Shown in pieces: positions 8,783-20,815 of a DNA stretch of 64,000 bases. The stretch is from Dyella sedimenti. Lineage in GTDB: Bacteria; Pseudomonadota; Gammaproteobacteria; Xanthomonadales; Rhodanobacteraceae. The notes beneath the pieces are model-generated. The model was not told where the DNA came from. It worked only from the letters and a program-made list of their open reading frames with translations, and made no database searches. Positions within the stretch are counted from its first letter, which is position 1. The number at the start of each line of letters is the position of its first letter. The stretch is taken from NCBI RefSeq assembly GCF_022760995.1, contig NZ_JAKWJO010000004.1, forward strand, positions 291,357 through 355,356, in the 5' to 3' direction. The position numbers and the translations under genes are program-made.

Positions 8783-8942
8783 GATAAGGCCCACGGCAGG
8801 CGACCGCACCGTACACCAATGACCTTCGACACTGTGCGCGGCCAGGGATCGGTGCCTAGCCTGTCCGGCGGGGCCGCGCCGGTCCCATCGAGCGCTACTG
8901 GCCGTCCGGATGCGCGAGACGCCTGCCACCAAGGGAGAATCC

Positions 8943-10979
8943 ATGAAGAACCGCATTGTGAAACCGCTCGCGCTGGCCGTGGGCATGGCCATCTGTACCG
9001 GTGTGCTGGCCGCTCCCGGCGGCGGCTTCGACATCAAGGAACTGGATACCAGCAAGAACGCGTGCAACGACTTCAACGGCTTCGTCAACGCCAAGTGGGT
9101 CGATGCCAATCCGATTCCCGCCGACCGCACGCGCTGGGGCTCGTTCGACATGCTGCGCGAGGACAGCCTCAACGTGCAGCACGCCATCGTGGAGAAAGCC
9201 GCCAAGGACGCCGCCACCGCCAAGCCGGGCTCGATCGAGCAGAAGATCGGCTATTTCTACGCTTCCGGCATGGACGAGGCGGCCATCGAGAAGGCCGGCT
9301 ACGAGCCGATCAAGCCGGTGCTGGCGCAGATCGCCGCGCTGAAGAACGGCGGCGACGTCGCCGCCTATATCCGCGACAGCTATGCGCACGGCAACCCGGT
9401 GGCCTTCCGCTTCGGCGGCAACGCCGACTTCAAGGATTCCAGCAAGCAGATCGCCTATGCCAACCAGGGCGGCCTGGGCCTGCCCACGGCCGACTACTAC
9501 AGCAAGCCCGACTTCGCGAAGATCCGTGACGCCTACGTGGCACACATCGCGCGCACGCTCGTGCTGGTGGGCACGAGCGAGGCCGATGCCCAGGCGCAGG
9601 CCAAGGCGGTGCTGGCCTTCGAGACGCGACTGGCCAAGGCCTCGCTGGTGCCGACCGAGCTGCGCCAGCCGGAGAACCGCTACCACTACGTGAGCATCGC
9701 CGAGGCCGACAAGGTCACGCCGCACTTCGAGTGGGCCGCCTTCTTCCAGGCGCAAGGCGCCGACGTGAAGGACGGCTTCTCGCTGTCGCAGCCGAAGTTC
9801 TTCGCCGAGTTCGACCAGATGCTGGCCGATGTGCCGGTGGCCGACTGGCAGGCCTACCTGCGCTTCCACGCCATCAGCGAGGCGGCGCCGTACCTCTCCT
9901 CGGCCTTCCAGCAGGAGGACTTCGCCTTCAATGCGCAGACCCTCAACGGCCAGAAGGAAATGAAAGCGCGCTGGAAGCGCACGCTCGACGCCATCGAGGG
10001 CGGCATGGGCATGGCGCTGGGCCAGCTGTACGTCGCGCAGACCTTCTCGCCCGAGTCCAAGGCCCGCGCCCAGGAACTGGTGGCCAACCTGCGCGCCGCC
10101 TACAAGACGCGCATCGAGAACCTGCCGTGGATGAGCGACGCCACCAAGCAGAAGGCGCTGGAGAAATGGGCCACCTTCACCCCGAAGATCGGCTATCCGG
10201 ACAAGTGGCGCGACTGGAGCGGCCTTACCCTGCAACCGGACGACTACTTCGCCAACGTGGAGGCCGCGGCCAAGTTCAACTATGCGTACATGGTCGGCAA
10301 GATCGGCAAGCCGGTGGACCGCACCGAGTGGGGCATGACCCCGCAGACGGTCAACGCCTACTACAACTCGCTGAAGAACGAGATCGTGTTCCCCGCGGCG
10401 ATCCTGCAGCCGCCGTTCTTCGATGCCAAGGCGGACGACGCGCTCAACTACGGCGGCATCGGCGCGGTGATCGGCCATGAGATGGGCCACGGCTACGACG
10501 ACCAAGGCAGCAAGTTCGACGCCCAGGGCAACAACGTCAACTGGTGGACCGACGCGGACCGCAAGGCCTTCGAGGCCCGTACCGACCTGCTCGCCGACCA
10601 GTTCAACCACTACGAGGCGCTGCCCGGCAAGTTCGTCAACGGCCGCCTGACCATGGGCGAGAACATCGGTGACCTGGGCGGTCTCAACGCGGCCTACGAC
10701 GCGCTGCAGATGGCCCTGGCCAAGAACCCGAAGGAAGCGAAGGCCAAGATCGACGGCTATACCGAGAACCAGCGCTTCTTCCTCAACTGGGCCCGCGTAT
10801 GGCGCGGCAGCATCCGTCCCGAGGCGCAGCTCACCTCCCTCAACACCGATCCGCACGCACCCGCGCAGTTCCGTGCGATCGGCGCGCCGTCCAACATGCC
10901 CGCGTTCGCCAAGGCATTCCAGTGCAAGGCCGGCGATCCGATGGTGCGTCCGGCCGACAAGCAGGTGAAGATCTGGTAG
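8943..10979 (+). CDS. M13 family zinc metallopeptidase (neprilysin/PepO type), secreted
   Basis: A 678-residue exported endopeptidase. A signal peptide ends near 'VLAAPGGG'. Zinc ligands and catalytic Glu are seen in 'GHEMGHGYDDQG' (H512, E513, H516) and the third ligand in 'GENIGDLGGL' (E573), with the M13-specific Asp 4 residues later. 'NAYYN' of the substrate-binding strand and the C-terminal 'FAKAFQCKAGDPM' also match the family. The ATG at 8943 is preceded by AAGGGAG. The protein probably acts in the periplasm or outside the cell on peptides. It is a single gene closed by a terminator. Confidence 0.95.
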   Translation: MKNRIVKPLALAVGMAICTGVLAAPGGGFDIKELDTSKNACNDFNGFVNAKWVDANPIPADRTRWGSFDMLREDSLNVQHAIVEKAAKDAATAKPGSIEQKIGYFYASGMDEAAIEKAGYEPIKPVLAQIAALKNGGDVAAYIRDSYAHGNPVAFRFGGNADFKDSSKQIAYANQGGLGLPTADYYSKPDFAKIRDAYVAHIARTLVLVGTSEADAQAQAKAVLAFETRLAKASLVPTELRQPENRYHYVSIAEADKVTPHFEWAAFFQAQGADVKDGFSLSQPKFFAEFDQMLADVPVADWQAYLRFHAISEAAPYLSSAFQQEDFAFNAQTLNGQKEMKARWKRTLDAIEGGMGMALGQLYVAQTFSPESKARAQELVANLRAAYKTRIENLPWMSDATKQKALEKWATFTPKIGYPDKWRDWSGLTLQPDDYFANVEAAAKFNYAYMVGKIGKPVDRTEWGMTPQTVNAYYNSLKNEIVFPAAILQPPFFDAKADDALNYGGIGAVIGHEMGHGYDDQGSKFDAQGNNVNWWTDADRKAFEARTDLLADQFNHYEALPGKFVNGRLTMGENIGDLGGLNAAYDALQMALAKNPKEAKAKIDGYTENQRFFLNWARVWRGSIRPEAQLTSLNTDPHAPAQFRAIGAPSNMPAFAKAFQCKAGDPMVRPADKQVKIW

Positions 10980-11008
10980 CCGTTTCTGATCGATAACCGC
11001 AACGGAAA

Positions 11009-11035
11009 ACGCCGCGGCCCGACCGCGGCGTTTTT
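11009..11035 (+). terminator. Rho-independent terminator of the M13 peptidase gene
   Basis: An 8-bp GC stem (CGCCGCGG / CCGCGGCG) with a 5-base loop is followed directly by TTTTT, 30 bp after the stop codon. Confidence 0.9.
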
Positions 11036-11041
11036 CTACCC

Positions 11042-11124
11042 TGTAGGAGCGCACCCAATGCGCGGCCGCAGCGCCATGTCGTCACCGCTTCGTCGGCCTG
11101 TCGCGCACTGGGTGCGCTCCTACA
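11042..11124. repeat. Palindromic repeat family A, copy 1
   Basis: Outer arms TGTAGGAGCGCACCCA ... TGGGTGCGCTCCTACA enclose a variable core that includes a degenerate GCTTCGTCGG segment. Five other copies occur in this window (18750, 20600, 36474, 37059 and 58231), all intergenic. It lies between the convergent M13 and sufS genes. Confidence 0.85.
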
Positions 11125-11139
11125 AAAGGTCGGGTGGCG

Positions 11140-12387
11140 TTACAGCAGAAGCTTGCGCACCTTGAGCAAGGCCGTGATGAAGGCGTCGATTTCTTCGCGG
11201 GTGTTGTAGAACGCCAGCGAGGCGCGCAAGGTGGCGGGCACCTTGAAAAATTGCATCAGCGGATGCGCGCAATGGTGGCCCGAGCGCACCGCCACGCCCT
11301 GCAGGTCGAGCAGCGTGGCGAGGTCCGTCGCCTGCGCGCCCTCGATCAGGAAGGAGATCACCGGCTCCTTTTCCTTCGCCTCGCCGAACAGGTGCAGGCC
11401 CGGGATCTCGCGCAGGCGCTCGGTGGCATAGGCCAGCAATTGCTGCTCCCATGCATGGATCGCGTCGAAGCCGATCGAGTGGTAATAGTCGATGGCCGCG
11501 CTCAAGCCCACGAAGCCGGCGATATTGGGCGTGCCCGCCTCGAACTTGTGCGGCGGCTCGGCGAAAGTGGTGCCGTCGAAGCGCACCTCGCGGATCATCT
11601 CGCCGCCGCCGAAGAACGGCGGCATGGCCTCCAGGTGTTCCTTGCGCGCCCACAGCGCGCCGGTGCCGGTGGGCGAAAGCATCTTGTGGCCGGTCAGCGC
11701 ATAGAAGTCGCAGCCCAGCGCCTGCACGTCCACCGGACGATGCGGCACCGCCTGCGAGCCGTCCACCAGCAGCGGGATGCCGCGCTTGCGACACTCGCGG
11801 GCGATCTCGCGCACCGGGTTGACCGTGCCCAGCACGTTGGAGACGTGCGTGACACAGGCCAGCTTCACTTCCGGCGTCAGCATCTCGATGTACTTCTCGA
11901 CGATCAGCTCGCCACGCTCGTCGATCGGCGCCGGCTTCACCGTGGCGCCGCTGCGGGCAGCCATCAGCTGCCACGGCACGATGTTGGCGTGGTGTTCCAT
12001 CGTCGTGGTGAGGATGGCGTCGCCCGCCTTCAGCCGCGGCAGCGCGTAACTGTAGGCCACCAGGTTGATCGACTGGGTGGTGCCCGAGGTCAGCACCACC
12101 TCGTTGCGCGAGGAGGCGTTGATGAAGCGGGCCAGCTTGTCGCGGGCGCCCTCGTAGGCCGCCGTGGCTTCTTCGCCGAGCTGGTGCACGGCGCGCGAGA
12201 CATTGGCGTTGTGGCGCCGATAGTGGTCGTCCACCGCCTCGATCACGCTCGCCGGCTTCTGGCTGGTATTGGCGTTGTCGAAGTAGACCAGCGGCCTGTC
12301 GTGCACCGTGCGCGACAGCAAGGGAAAATCGGCGCGGACGCGCTGCACGTCGAAGACGGTCGGGCTCGGTTGGGTCTGTGCATTCAT
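11140..12387 (-). CDS. sufS: SufS cysteine desulfurase
   Basis: A 415-residue PLP enzyme that takes sulfur from cysteine for Fe-S cluster assembly. The group II (SufS) features are clear: 'TMEHHANIVPWQ', the PLP Lys in 'LTGHKMLSPTGTG', the beta-hairpin 'FFGGGEMI' and the active-site Cys in 'RSGHHCAHP' (C373). It is the last gene of the suf operon, 33 bp after sufD. No sufE or sufU gene follows, so the sulfur-transfer partner must be encoded elsewhere. Confidence 0.97.
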   Translation of the reverse strand: MNAQTQPSPTVFDVQRVRADFPLLSRTVHDRPLVYFDNANTSQKPASVIEAVDDHYRRHNANVSRAVHQLGEEATAAYEGARDKLARFINASSRNEVVLTSGTTQSINLVAYSYALPRLKAGDAILTTTMEHHANIVPWQLMAARSGATVKPAPIDERGELIVEKYIEMLTPEVKLACVTHVSNVLGTVNPVREIARECRKRGIPLLVDGSQAVPHRPVDVQALGCDFYALTGHKMLSPTGTGALWARKEHLEAMPPFFGGGEMIREVRFDGTTFAEPPHKFEAGTPNIAGFVGLSAAIDYYHSIGFDAIHAWEQQLLAYATERLREIPGLHLFGEAKEKEPVISFLIEGAQATDLATLLDLQGVAVRSGHHCAHPLMQFFKVPATLRASLAFYNTREEIDAFITALLKVRKLLL

Positions 12388-12420
12388 CGTGGTCGTCTCG
12401 CCTTGCCGGTTCTCAAGCCT

Positions 12421-13736
12421 TCACGCGGAAGGCAGGTGGGCCATCAGTCGCTGGTCGAGCGCCTCGCGCAGGCCGCCGTGGCTCACCGACGCGAATACCG
12501 CGCGGCAGAACGCCGCCGTGAGCATGGCTCGCGCCTCGCCCAGCGGGATGCCGCGCGAGCGCAGGTAGAACAGCGAGCGCTCGTCCAGCTGGCCCACCGT
12601 GGCGCCGTGCGCGGCCTTCACTTCGTCCGCATAGATTTCCAGCTCGGGCTTGGTGTCGATCTCGGCCTGGCCGGACAACAGGAGATTCTTGCTGCTCAGG
12701 CTGGCGTCGCTGCCATCGGCACCGGGCGCCACCACGATGGCGCCGCGGTATACGCCGCGTGAACGCTCGTCGGCCACGCCACGCCATACCGATTCGGACG
12801 CCGTATCGAGCGCCTGGTGGCGGATGGCCATCTGGGTGTCCATATGCTGGCGTCCGCGCAGGACGAACACGCCGCCCGTCGCCAGCCGCGCGCGGTCGCC
12901 CGCCAGCGTGGCATGCAGGTCGTGGCGCACCAGCGCGCCACCGAGTTCCAGCACGTGCAGGCGAGCCTGCGCGTCCTCGCCCAGGTGCAGGCTGTCGCGG
13001 CGCACCAGCGTGCCGCCGGCGGCGGCCTGCTGCAACGTGACGTGGTCCAGCCGCGCACCCTTGCGCAGCACGATGTCGGCCACCTGGGTGCCCAGGTGCT
13101 GTTGCGCGCCGCTCGCCACATGCTGCTCGACCAGCGACAGCTCGGCGCCCTCGCCCAGTTCGATGACATGGCGCAGATGCCAGGCAAGATCGCCCTCCGC
13201 GGGCGCACCCACGAACACCAGCTGTACCGGCCCGAGCACCTTGGCACCGGCCGCCACCCGCAACACCACGCCATCGCCGGCCAGCGCCGCGTTGAGGCGG
13301 GCGAACGCGTCGCCCCCTTCGCGGTAGTGGCGCGACAGCGCGAAGCGCAACGGTTCGGCATCGCCCCGCAGGGCCTGCGACAACGGTTGCAGGTCCAGTC
13401 CCGCCGGCAGCGCGTTGAGGCGCGAGAGGTCGGCGCGGAACACGCCGTTGACGAACGCCAGCACCGGGCCATCGACGCCGGGCAGCGCAAACGCGGCGGC
13501 GTCGACCGCGCGTGCCGCCGCCTGGGCGTCGCCCAGGGCGAAACGGCGCTGGCCCAGCGCGCGCAGCGCGGTGTACTTCCACGCCTCCGTACGCGTATCC
13601 GGCAAGCCGGCGGCGACGAAGGCCTCGAGGTTCTCGCGTCGCGCGGCATCCAGCCAGCCGATGCCGCTGCCCGCCAGTTGCACCCGCGCAGCCGCATCCT
13701 GCAGCGACTCCACGAAGGGCGTGCGTTGCGGCTCGC

Positions 13737-13740
<4 letters not shown>
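12421..13740 (-). CDS. sufD: SufD, Fe-S scaffold complex subunit
   Basis: A 439-residue component of the SufBC2D scaffold. The C-terminal beta-helix core shows the SufB/SufD signature 'DEVKAAHGATVGQLDERSLFYLRSRGI', where the His is the conserved SufD residue at the SufB interface. The N-terminal helical part ('NLEAFVAAGLPDTRTEAWKYT') is typical of SufD. The ATG overlaps the sufC stop (ATGA). Confidence 0.95.
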
Positions 13741-14507
<767 letters not shown>

Positions 14508-14625
14508 GTATGGAGCCGTCAATGTAAATGGTTAATGGAAAGAGCGTGCGCGGGCGCGAGAAAACGGGCGGCTGGCGGTGCGGCAGCGGTCTTGCTTTTG
14601 CCACTTACCATTCACCCTTTACCCG

Positions 14626-16151
<1,526 letters not shown>

Positions 16152-16155
<4 letters not shown>

Positions 16156-16586
16156 CCGACCAGGGTCGTGTCGATACGGCGACTAGGGGGTTTGAGCATG
16201 TCGGACAGGCTGATGGCGCGCAGGGCGTTGTCCACCACGCTGTTGACATGCTGCCAATTGGCGCGCACGCCGCATTGCGACTCGCGATCGCACTGGCCCT
16301 CGGCCAGGCTGCACTCGGTCATGCCGATGGGTCCTTCCAGTGCCTCGACGATCTGCGCCAGGGTGATCTGCCCGGCCGGGCGCGCCAGGCGGTAGCCACC
16401 GTTGACGCCCCGGAAGGATGCCACCAGCCCCGCATGCCCCAGCGACTTGAGCAGCTTGCTCACCGTGGGCAGTTCCAGGCGTGTCTCATCGGCGATCTGC
16501 GCCGTGCTGAGCACGTCGTCGGGGTGGGCGGCGATACAGGTCATCACCACCGTGGCGTAGTCGGTAAGGCGGCTGACGCGAAGCAT
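16152..16586 (-). CDS. Rrf2-family regulator of the suf operon
   Basis: A 144-residue winged-helix regulator. The N-terminus is the Rrf2 DNA-binding domain ('[14 protein letters not shown]', '[32 protein letters not shown]'). Three cysteines in '[14 protein letters not shown]' match the [2Fe-2S] site of IscR/SufR-type sensors. It is the first gene of the suf operon, coupled to sufB by a 4-base overlap. A palindrome overlaps the -10 of its promoter, so it probably represses its own operon when it carries a cluster (inference from family and position). Confidence 0.93.
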
Positions 16587-16613
16587 GGGGAAGCGGCCAA
16601 GGGACTGCGATGA

Positions 16614-16636
16614 ATCGGTACCAAAATGGTACTGAT
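16614..16636. promoter_or_regulatory. Candidate Rrf2 operator of the suf operon
   Basis: A 23-bp inverted repeat: ATCGGTACC, spacer AAAAT, GGTACTGAT. The arms are 9 bp with one mismatch. It lies 28 bp upstream of the Rrf2 start and covers the -10 element. Confidence 0.65.
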
Positions 16637-16654
16637 TAATGATCCCGGGGTCAA
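16626..16654 (-). promoter_or_regulatory. Sigma-70 promoter of the suf operon
   Basis: On the minus strand, -35 TTGACC (16654-16649), a 17-bp spacer and -10 TACCAT (16631-16626). The -10 lies inside the palindrome at 16614-16636. Confidence 0.6.
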
Positions 16655-16755
16655 ACCACGGCGGCGCACCAAAAGTGGGCGATCATCCCGGTGCAGCGCC
16701 CCCTTTTCGGGCAATACCGCCCACCCGTCGAGCCCGGCAACCGCTTTCCCCTCCC

Positions 16756-17270
<515 letters not shown>

Positions 17271-17276
17271 GCAGGA

Positions 17277-17304
17277 AATGGGAAATCGGGAATCGGGAAT
17301 CGGC
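17277..17304. repeat. Short GGGAATC tandem repeat
   Basis: Three to four head-to-tail units of the form GGGAAATC/GGGAATC separate glnK from amtB. A longer inverted arrangement of the same motif is found at 52107-52217. Confidence 0.6.
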
Positions 17305-18630
17305 ATGCGCCGCATGGTGCGCATCGCTCTGCTCTTGGCCGGCAGCCTTGCCTGGCTGCCCGCATGGGCGCAAGCCGCCACGCCCACGCATATCGATAGC
17401 GGCGACACCGCCTGGATGCTCACCGCGACGGCCTTCGTGCTGTTGATGACCATCCCGGGCCTGGCGCTGTTCTACGGCGGCATGGTGCGCGCCAAGAATC
17501 TGCTGTCGATCCTGATGCAATGCTTCGCCATCACCGCGCTGGTGACGGTGCTGTGGCTGTTCTACGGCTACTCGCTGGCCTTCAGTACCGAAGGCATGCA
17601 GGCCGGCGTGACCAACCTGCACTCGTTTATCGGTGGACTGAATCGCGTGCTGCTGGCCGGACTCAAGCCGGACTCGCGCTACCAGACGGTGCCGGAAAGC
17701 GTGTTCATCATGTTCCAGCTGACCTTTGCCATCATCACGCCCGCGCTGATCATCGGCGCGTTTGCCGAGCGCATGAAGTTCAGCGCGCTGCTGTGGTTCA
17801 GCGGGCTGTGGCTGACCATCGTCTACCTGCCGGTGGCGCATATGGTGTGGAGTGGCCCGGGTTCGCTGCTGGGCGACCTCGGCGTGCTGGACTTCGCCGG
17901 CGGCACCGTGGTGCACATCAACGCCGGCATCGCCGGCCTGGTCGCCTGCCTGGTGATCGGCAAGCGCCGCGGTTATCCGCATGTGCCGATGCCCCCGCAC
18001 AATCTCGGCTACACCGTGGTCGGCGCCAGCCTGCTGTGGCTGGGCTGGTTCGGCTTCAACGCGGGCTCCGCGGTGGCAGCCAACGGCAGCGCCGGCATGG
18101 CCATGCTGGTGACACAGATCGCCACCGCCGCCGCGGCACTGGGTTGGCTCGGTGCCGAGTGGATCGTGCATGGACGGCCCAGCGTGCTGGGCATCGTCTC
18201 CGGCGCGGTGGCCGGGCTGGTCGCGGTCACGCCTGCCGCCGGTACCGCCGGCCCGGGCGGCGCACTGGTGCTTGGCTTGATTGCCGGTGTCATCTGCTTC
18301 TTCAGCGCCACGCGCCTGAAGCACAAGCTCGGCTATGACGACTCGCTGGACGTGTTCGGCGTGCATGCCATCGCCGGCATCGTCGGCGCCCTGCTCACCG
18401 GCCCGCTGGCCTCGCCCAGGCTGGGCGGCTTCGGCACGGTGGAATCGCTGGGCGGCCAGCTGTGGATCCAGGCCAAGGGCGTGGGCTTCACCGTGGTGTG
18501 GAGCGCCGTGCTGAGCCTGGTGATCCTCAAGCTGATCGACTGGACGCTGGGCCTGCGCGTGGACGACGAACAGGAACAGATCGGTCTTGATCTCTCGCTG
18601 CACGAAGAGAAGGCCTACAACCTGTCGTGA
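17305..18630 (+). CDS. amtB: Ammonium transporter AmtB
   Basis: An inner-membrane ammonium channel, 441 residues from this start, with a cleavable signal (MVRIALLLAGSLAWLPAWAQA) and eleven expected membrane helices. Family motifs: 'DTAWMLTATAFVLLMTIPGLALFYGGMVR', 'FAERMKFSALLWF', and the two pore-lining His in 'VVHINAGIAGLVACLV' and 'DVFGVHAIAGIVGALL'. In-frame ATGs also occur at 17260 (overlapping glnK), 17278 and 17314; 17305 is chosen for the signal peptide. The codons between 17270 and 17305 consist of GGGAATC-type direct repeats, which suggests an inserted intergenic repeat rather than coding sequence. Confidence 0.95.
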   Translation: MRRMVRIALLLAGSLAWLPAWAQAATPTHIDSGDTAWMLTATAFVLLMTIPGLALFYGGMVRAKNLLSILMQCFAITALVTVLWLFYGYSLAFSTEGMQAGVTNLHSFIGGLNRVLLAGLKPDSRYQTVPESVFIMFQLTFAIITPALIIGAFAERMKFSALLWFSGLWLTIVYLPVAHMVWSGPGSLLGDLGVLDFAGGTVVHINAGIAGLVACLVIGKRRGYPHVPMPPHNLGYTVVGASLLWLGWFGFNAGSAVAANGSAGMAMLVTQIATAAAALGWLGAEWIVHGRPSVLGIVSGAVAGLVAVTPAAGTAGPGGALVLGLIAGVICFFSATRLKHKLGYDDSLDVFGVHAIAGIVGALLTGPLASPRLGGFGTVESLGGQLWIQAKGVGFTVVWSAVLSLVILKLIDWTLGLRVDDEQEQIGLDLSLHEEKAYNLS

Positions 18631-18638
18631 ACCGCCCT

Positions 18639-18722
18639 TCTCCCTCTCCCCTTTGGGGCACGCGGGGAGCGGCCATGGATGGCCGCGGCTTTGAGGAGCG
18701 AGGAGAGGGCCGGGGTGAGGAG
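18639..18722. repeat. Family D repeat with a nested family C palindrome
   Basis: CTCCCTCTCCCCTTTGGGG ... GAGAGGGCCGGGGTGAGGAG forms an inverted element like those at 53239-53275 and 53334-53373. An 18-bp family C palindrome (GCGGCCATGGATGGCCGC, 18669-18686) sits inside it. Confidence 0.65.
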
Positions 18723-18749
18723 CCAATCTTGCGACAACCACCTCCTTTT

Positions 18750-18817
18750 GCGGAGCGCACCCAGTGCGCGACCGCAAGGCCCCGGTACCGCGGTCGCGCA
18801 CAGAGTGCGCTCCTACA
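18750..18817. repeat. Palindromic repeat family A, copy 2
   Basis: GCGGAGCGCACCCAGTGCGC ... GCGCACAGAGTGCGCTCCTACA. It has a shorter core than copy 1. It lies between amtB and amgK. Confidence 0.8.
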
Positions 18818-18868
18818 GTTGAAGGGCCTCACCCGCTAAGCTGCGTGCATCACCTCACGCAGCACGCC

Positions 18869-19882
18869 ATGACCAACGCCCTCGACCGCGCCGCCGCCCG
18901 CCTGGCCTGGACCCGCACTGCCCTCGGCGACGCCACGCTTACCCTCGAATCCGCCTCGTCCGACGCCAGCTTCCGCAGCTACTGGCGCACGCATCACGAT
19001 GGCGCCAGCTGGATCGTGATGGATTCGCCGCCGGACAAGGAGGATCCGCGTCCCTGGCTGGCCATCGGCGAACGCCTGGCCGACGCCGGCCTGCATGTGC
19101 CCGCCGTGCGCGCCACGGACCTGGAGCAGGGTTTTCTGCTGATCGAGGACCTCGGCAACCGCCTGTACCTGCCCGCGTTGAACGAGCACACCGCCGACGC
19201 GCTGTACGGCGACGCCATGGACGCCCTGCTTCGCATGCAGACACGCATGGACTACGCGGACCTGCCACCGTTCAACCAGCCGCTGCTGGTAAGCGGGCTG
19301 GAGGTGATGCCGGAATGGTTCCTCGGCCGCCATCTCGGCCACACGCCCAGCTGCGGCGAATGGGACGTGCTGGAAGCGGCGTTCGACGTGATCGTCCGCA
19401 ACGCGCTGGAACAACCGCGCTGCTTCGTGCACCGCGACTACCACAGCCGCAACCTGCTCATTGTCGAGCACAACAATCCGGGCATCATCGATTTTCAGGG
19501 TGCGCTGGGCGGGCCCATCACCTATGACCTCGCCTCGCTGCTGCGCGATGCCTACATCGTGTGGCCACGCGAGCGCGTGGAGGGCTGGGTGGAGTCCTAC
19601 CGGCAGCGCCTGCTCGGCGCCGGCATGATCGACGCACCCGCGGACCCGGCGCGCTTCCTGCGCTGGTTCGATCTCACCGGCATGCATCGCCATGTGCGCG
19701 TGCTCGGCCAGTTCTATCGCCTGTGGTATCGCGACGGCAAGCCCGGCTATCTCGCGAACGTGCCGACCGTCTACCGCTACGTGGTGTCGGTGGCGAAGCG
19801 CTATCCGGAGCTGGCCGACTTCGTGGCGCTGCTTGAACGCCATACGGCCGGTCGCGACCTCACCCAGGTAGCCGCCGCATGA
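18869..19882 (+). CDS. amgK: AmgK-type anomeric sugar kinase (N-acetylmuramate/N-acetylglucosamine kinase)
   Basis: A 337-residue aminoglycoside-phosphotransferase-fold kinase. The catalytic loop is 'CFVHRDYHSRNLL' (HxDxxxxN) and the metal-binding Asp is in 'GIIDFQGALGGPITYDLASLLRD'. The fold is shared with APH resistance enzymes, but the 4-base overlap with a MurU-like gene identifies it as AmgK, which phosphorylates MurNAc at the anomeric position for peptidoglycan recycling. A small hairpin (CTGCGTG/CACGCAG, 18841-18862) lies just before the start and may mask it. Confidence 0.9.
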   Translation: MTNALDRAAARLAWTRTALGDATLTLESASSDASFRSYWRTHHDGASWIVMDSPPDKEDPRPWLAIGERLADAGLHVPAVRATDLEQGFLLIEDLGNRLYLPALNEHTADALYGDAMDALLRMQTRMDYADLPPFNQPLLVSGLEVMPEWFLGRHLGHTPSCGEWDVLEAAFDVIVRNALEQPRCFVHRDYHSRNLLIVEHNNPGIIDFQGALGGPITYDLASLLRDAYIVWPRERVEGWVESYRQRLLGAGMIDAPADPARFLRWFDLTGMHRHVRVLGQFYRLWYRDGKPGYLANVPTVYRYVVSVAKRYPELADFVALLERHTAGRDLTQVAAA

Positions 19883-20580
19883 GGCATGCACTGATCTTCG
19901 CCGCCGGCCTGGGCGAGCGCATGCGCCCGCTCACCGACCACACGCCCAAGCCGCTGCTGCCGGCAGGTGGCAAGCCGCTGATCGAATGGCACCTGGAAAG
20001 GCTCGCCGCCATCGACGTGCGCTATGTGGTCATCAATACCTCGCACCTGGCCGAGCAGTTTCCCGAAACGCTGGGCGACGGCTCGCGCTGGGGCCTGCGC
20101 ATCCGCTATGCCTACGAAGGTCCCTCGCCTCTGGAAACCGGCGGCGGCATGCTCAATGCGCTTGGCTTGCTGGGTCCCGAACCCTTCCTCGCGATCAGCG
20201 CCGACGTCTGGACCGACGCCGACTTCGCCACCCTGCCTCCCCAGCCGGCCGGCCTTGGACACCTGCTGATGGTGGACAATCCCACGCATCATCCCGAAGG
20301 CGATTTCGCGCTGGATGCGCAAGGCCTGCTGCGCAGCGACCGCGTCCTGCCCCGCCTGACCTACAGCGGCATCGGCGTGTTCCGGCGCGAGTTGCTCGAT
20401 GGCTGGCATGGCATCGTCGACGATGCCGGCGCGCGGGAAAAACCACCGCGCTTCAAGCTGCGGCCGCTGCTGGAACATGCGATGGCACGCAGCCTGCTGC
20501 ACGGCAGCCATCATCGCGGCACCTGGACCGATGTCGGCACTCCCCAACGCCTGGCCGAACTCGACGCGAAGCTCCGCTAG
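19879..20580 (+). CDS. murU: MurU, MurNAc-1-phosphate uridylyltransferase
   Basis: A 233-residue nucleotidyltransferase. The signature is 'IFAAGLGERMRPLTDHTPKPLLPAGGKPLIEWH'; the metal Asp is in 'FLAISADVWTD' and the base-binding region is 'LETGGGMLNAL'. With AmgK it turns recovered MurNAc into UDP-MurNAc, bypassing the fosfomycin-sensitive MurA step. This pathway is established in Pseudomonas putida and relatives. Translation is coupled to amgK by ATGA. Confidence 0.92.
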   Translation: MRHALIFAAGLGERMRPLTDHTPKPLLPAGGKPLIEWHLERLAAIDVRYVVINTSHLAEQFPETLGDGSRWGLRIRYAYEGPSPLETGGGMLNALGLLGPEPFLAISADVWTDADFATLPPQPAGLGHLLMVDNPTHHPEGDFALDAQGLLRSDRVLPRLTYSGIGVFRRELLDGWHGIVDDAGAREKPPRFKLRPLLEHAMARSLLHGSHHRGTWTDVGTPQRLAELDAKLR

Positions 20581-20599
20581 GCCATACCCGTCTTTCCCC

Positions 20600-20692
20600 G
20601 TGGGAGCGCACCCTGTGCGCGACTGCCGCATGGAGCTAGCGATCAGAGACAAGTCCCTCGCGCACCAGTCGCGCACAGGGTGCGCTCCCACA
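20600..20692. repeat. Palindromic repeat family A, copy 3
   Basis: GTGGGAGCGCACCCTGTGCGCGACT ... AGTCGCGCACAGGGTGCGCTCCCACA with a 40-base core. It carries the CCCACA outer variant rather than CCTACA. Confidence 0.85.
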
Positions 20693-20815
20693 GAATCGGC
20701 CCCATGGCATGGATGGCGCAAGATCCTGCCCGTTTGAGGCCAGAACGCGCGCGCGGGTATCCTAAACCACCTGGTTCTGTAGCCTGGTCGCCAACTGCGC
20801 TGCAAGGTATCGACG

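Noticed and set aside
8895..11054. A 719-codon minus-strand open frame opposite the M13 peptidase gene
   Set aside because: The peptidase has a signal peptide, catalytic motifs, a ribosome site and a terminator; the antisense frame has repetitive His/Val/Gly/Arg composition and none of these.
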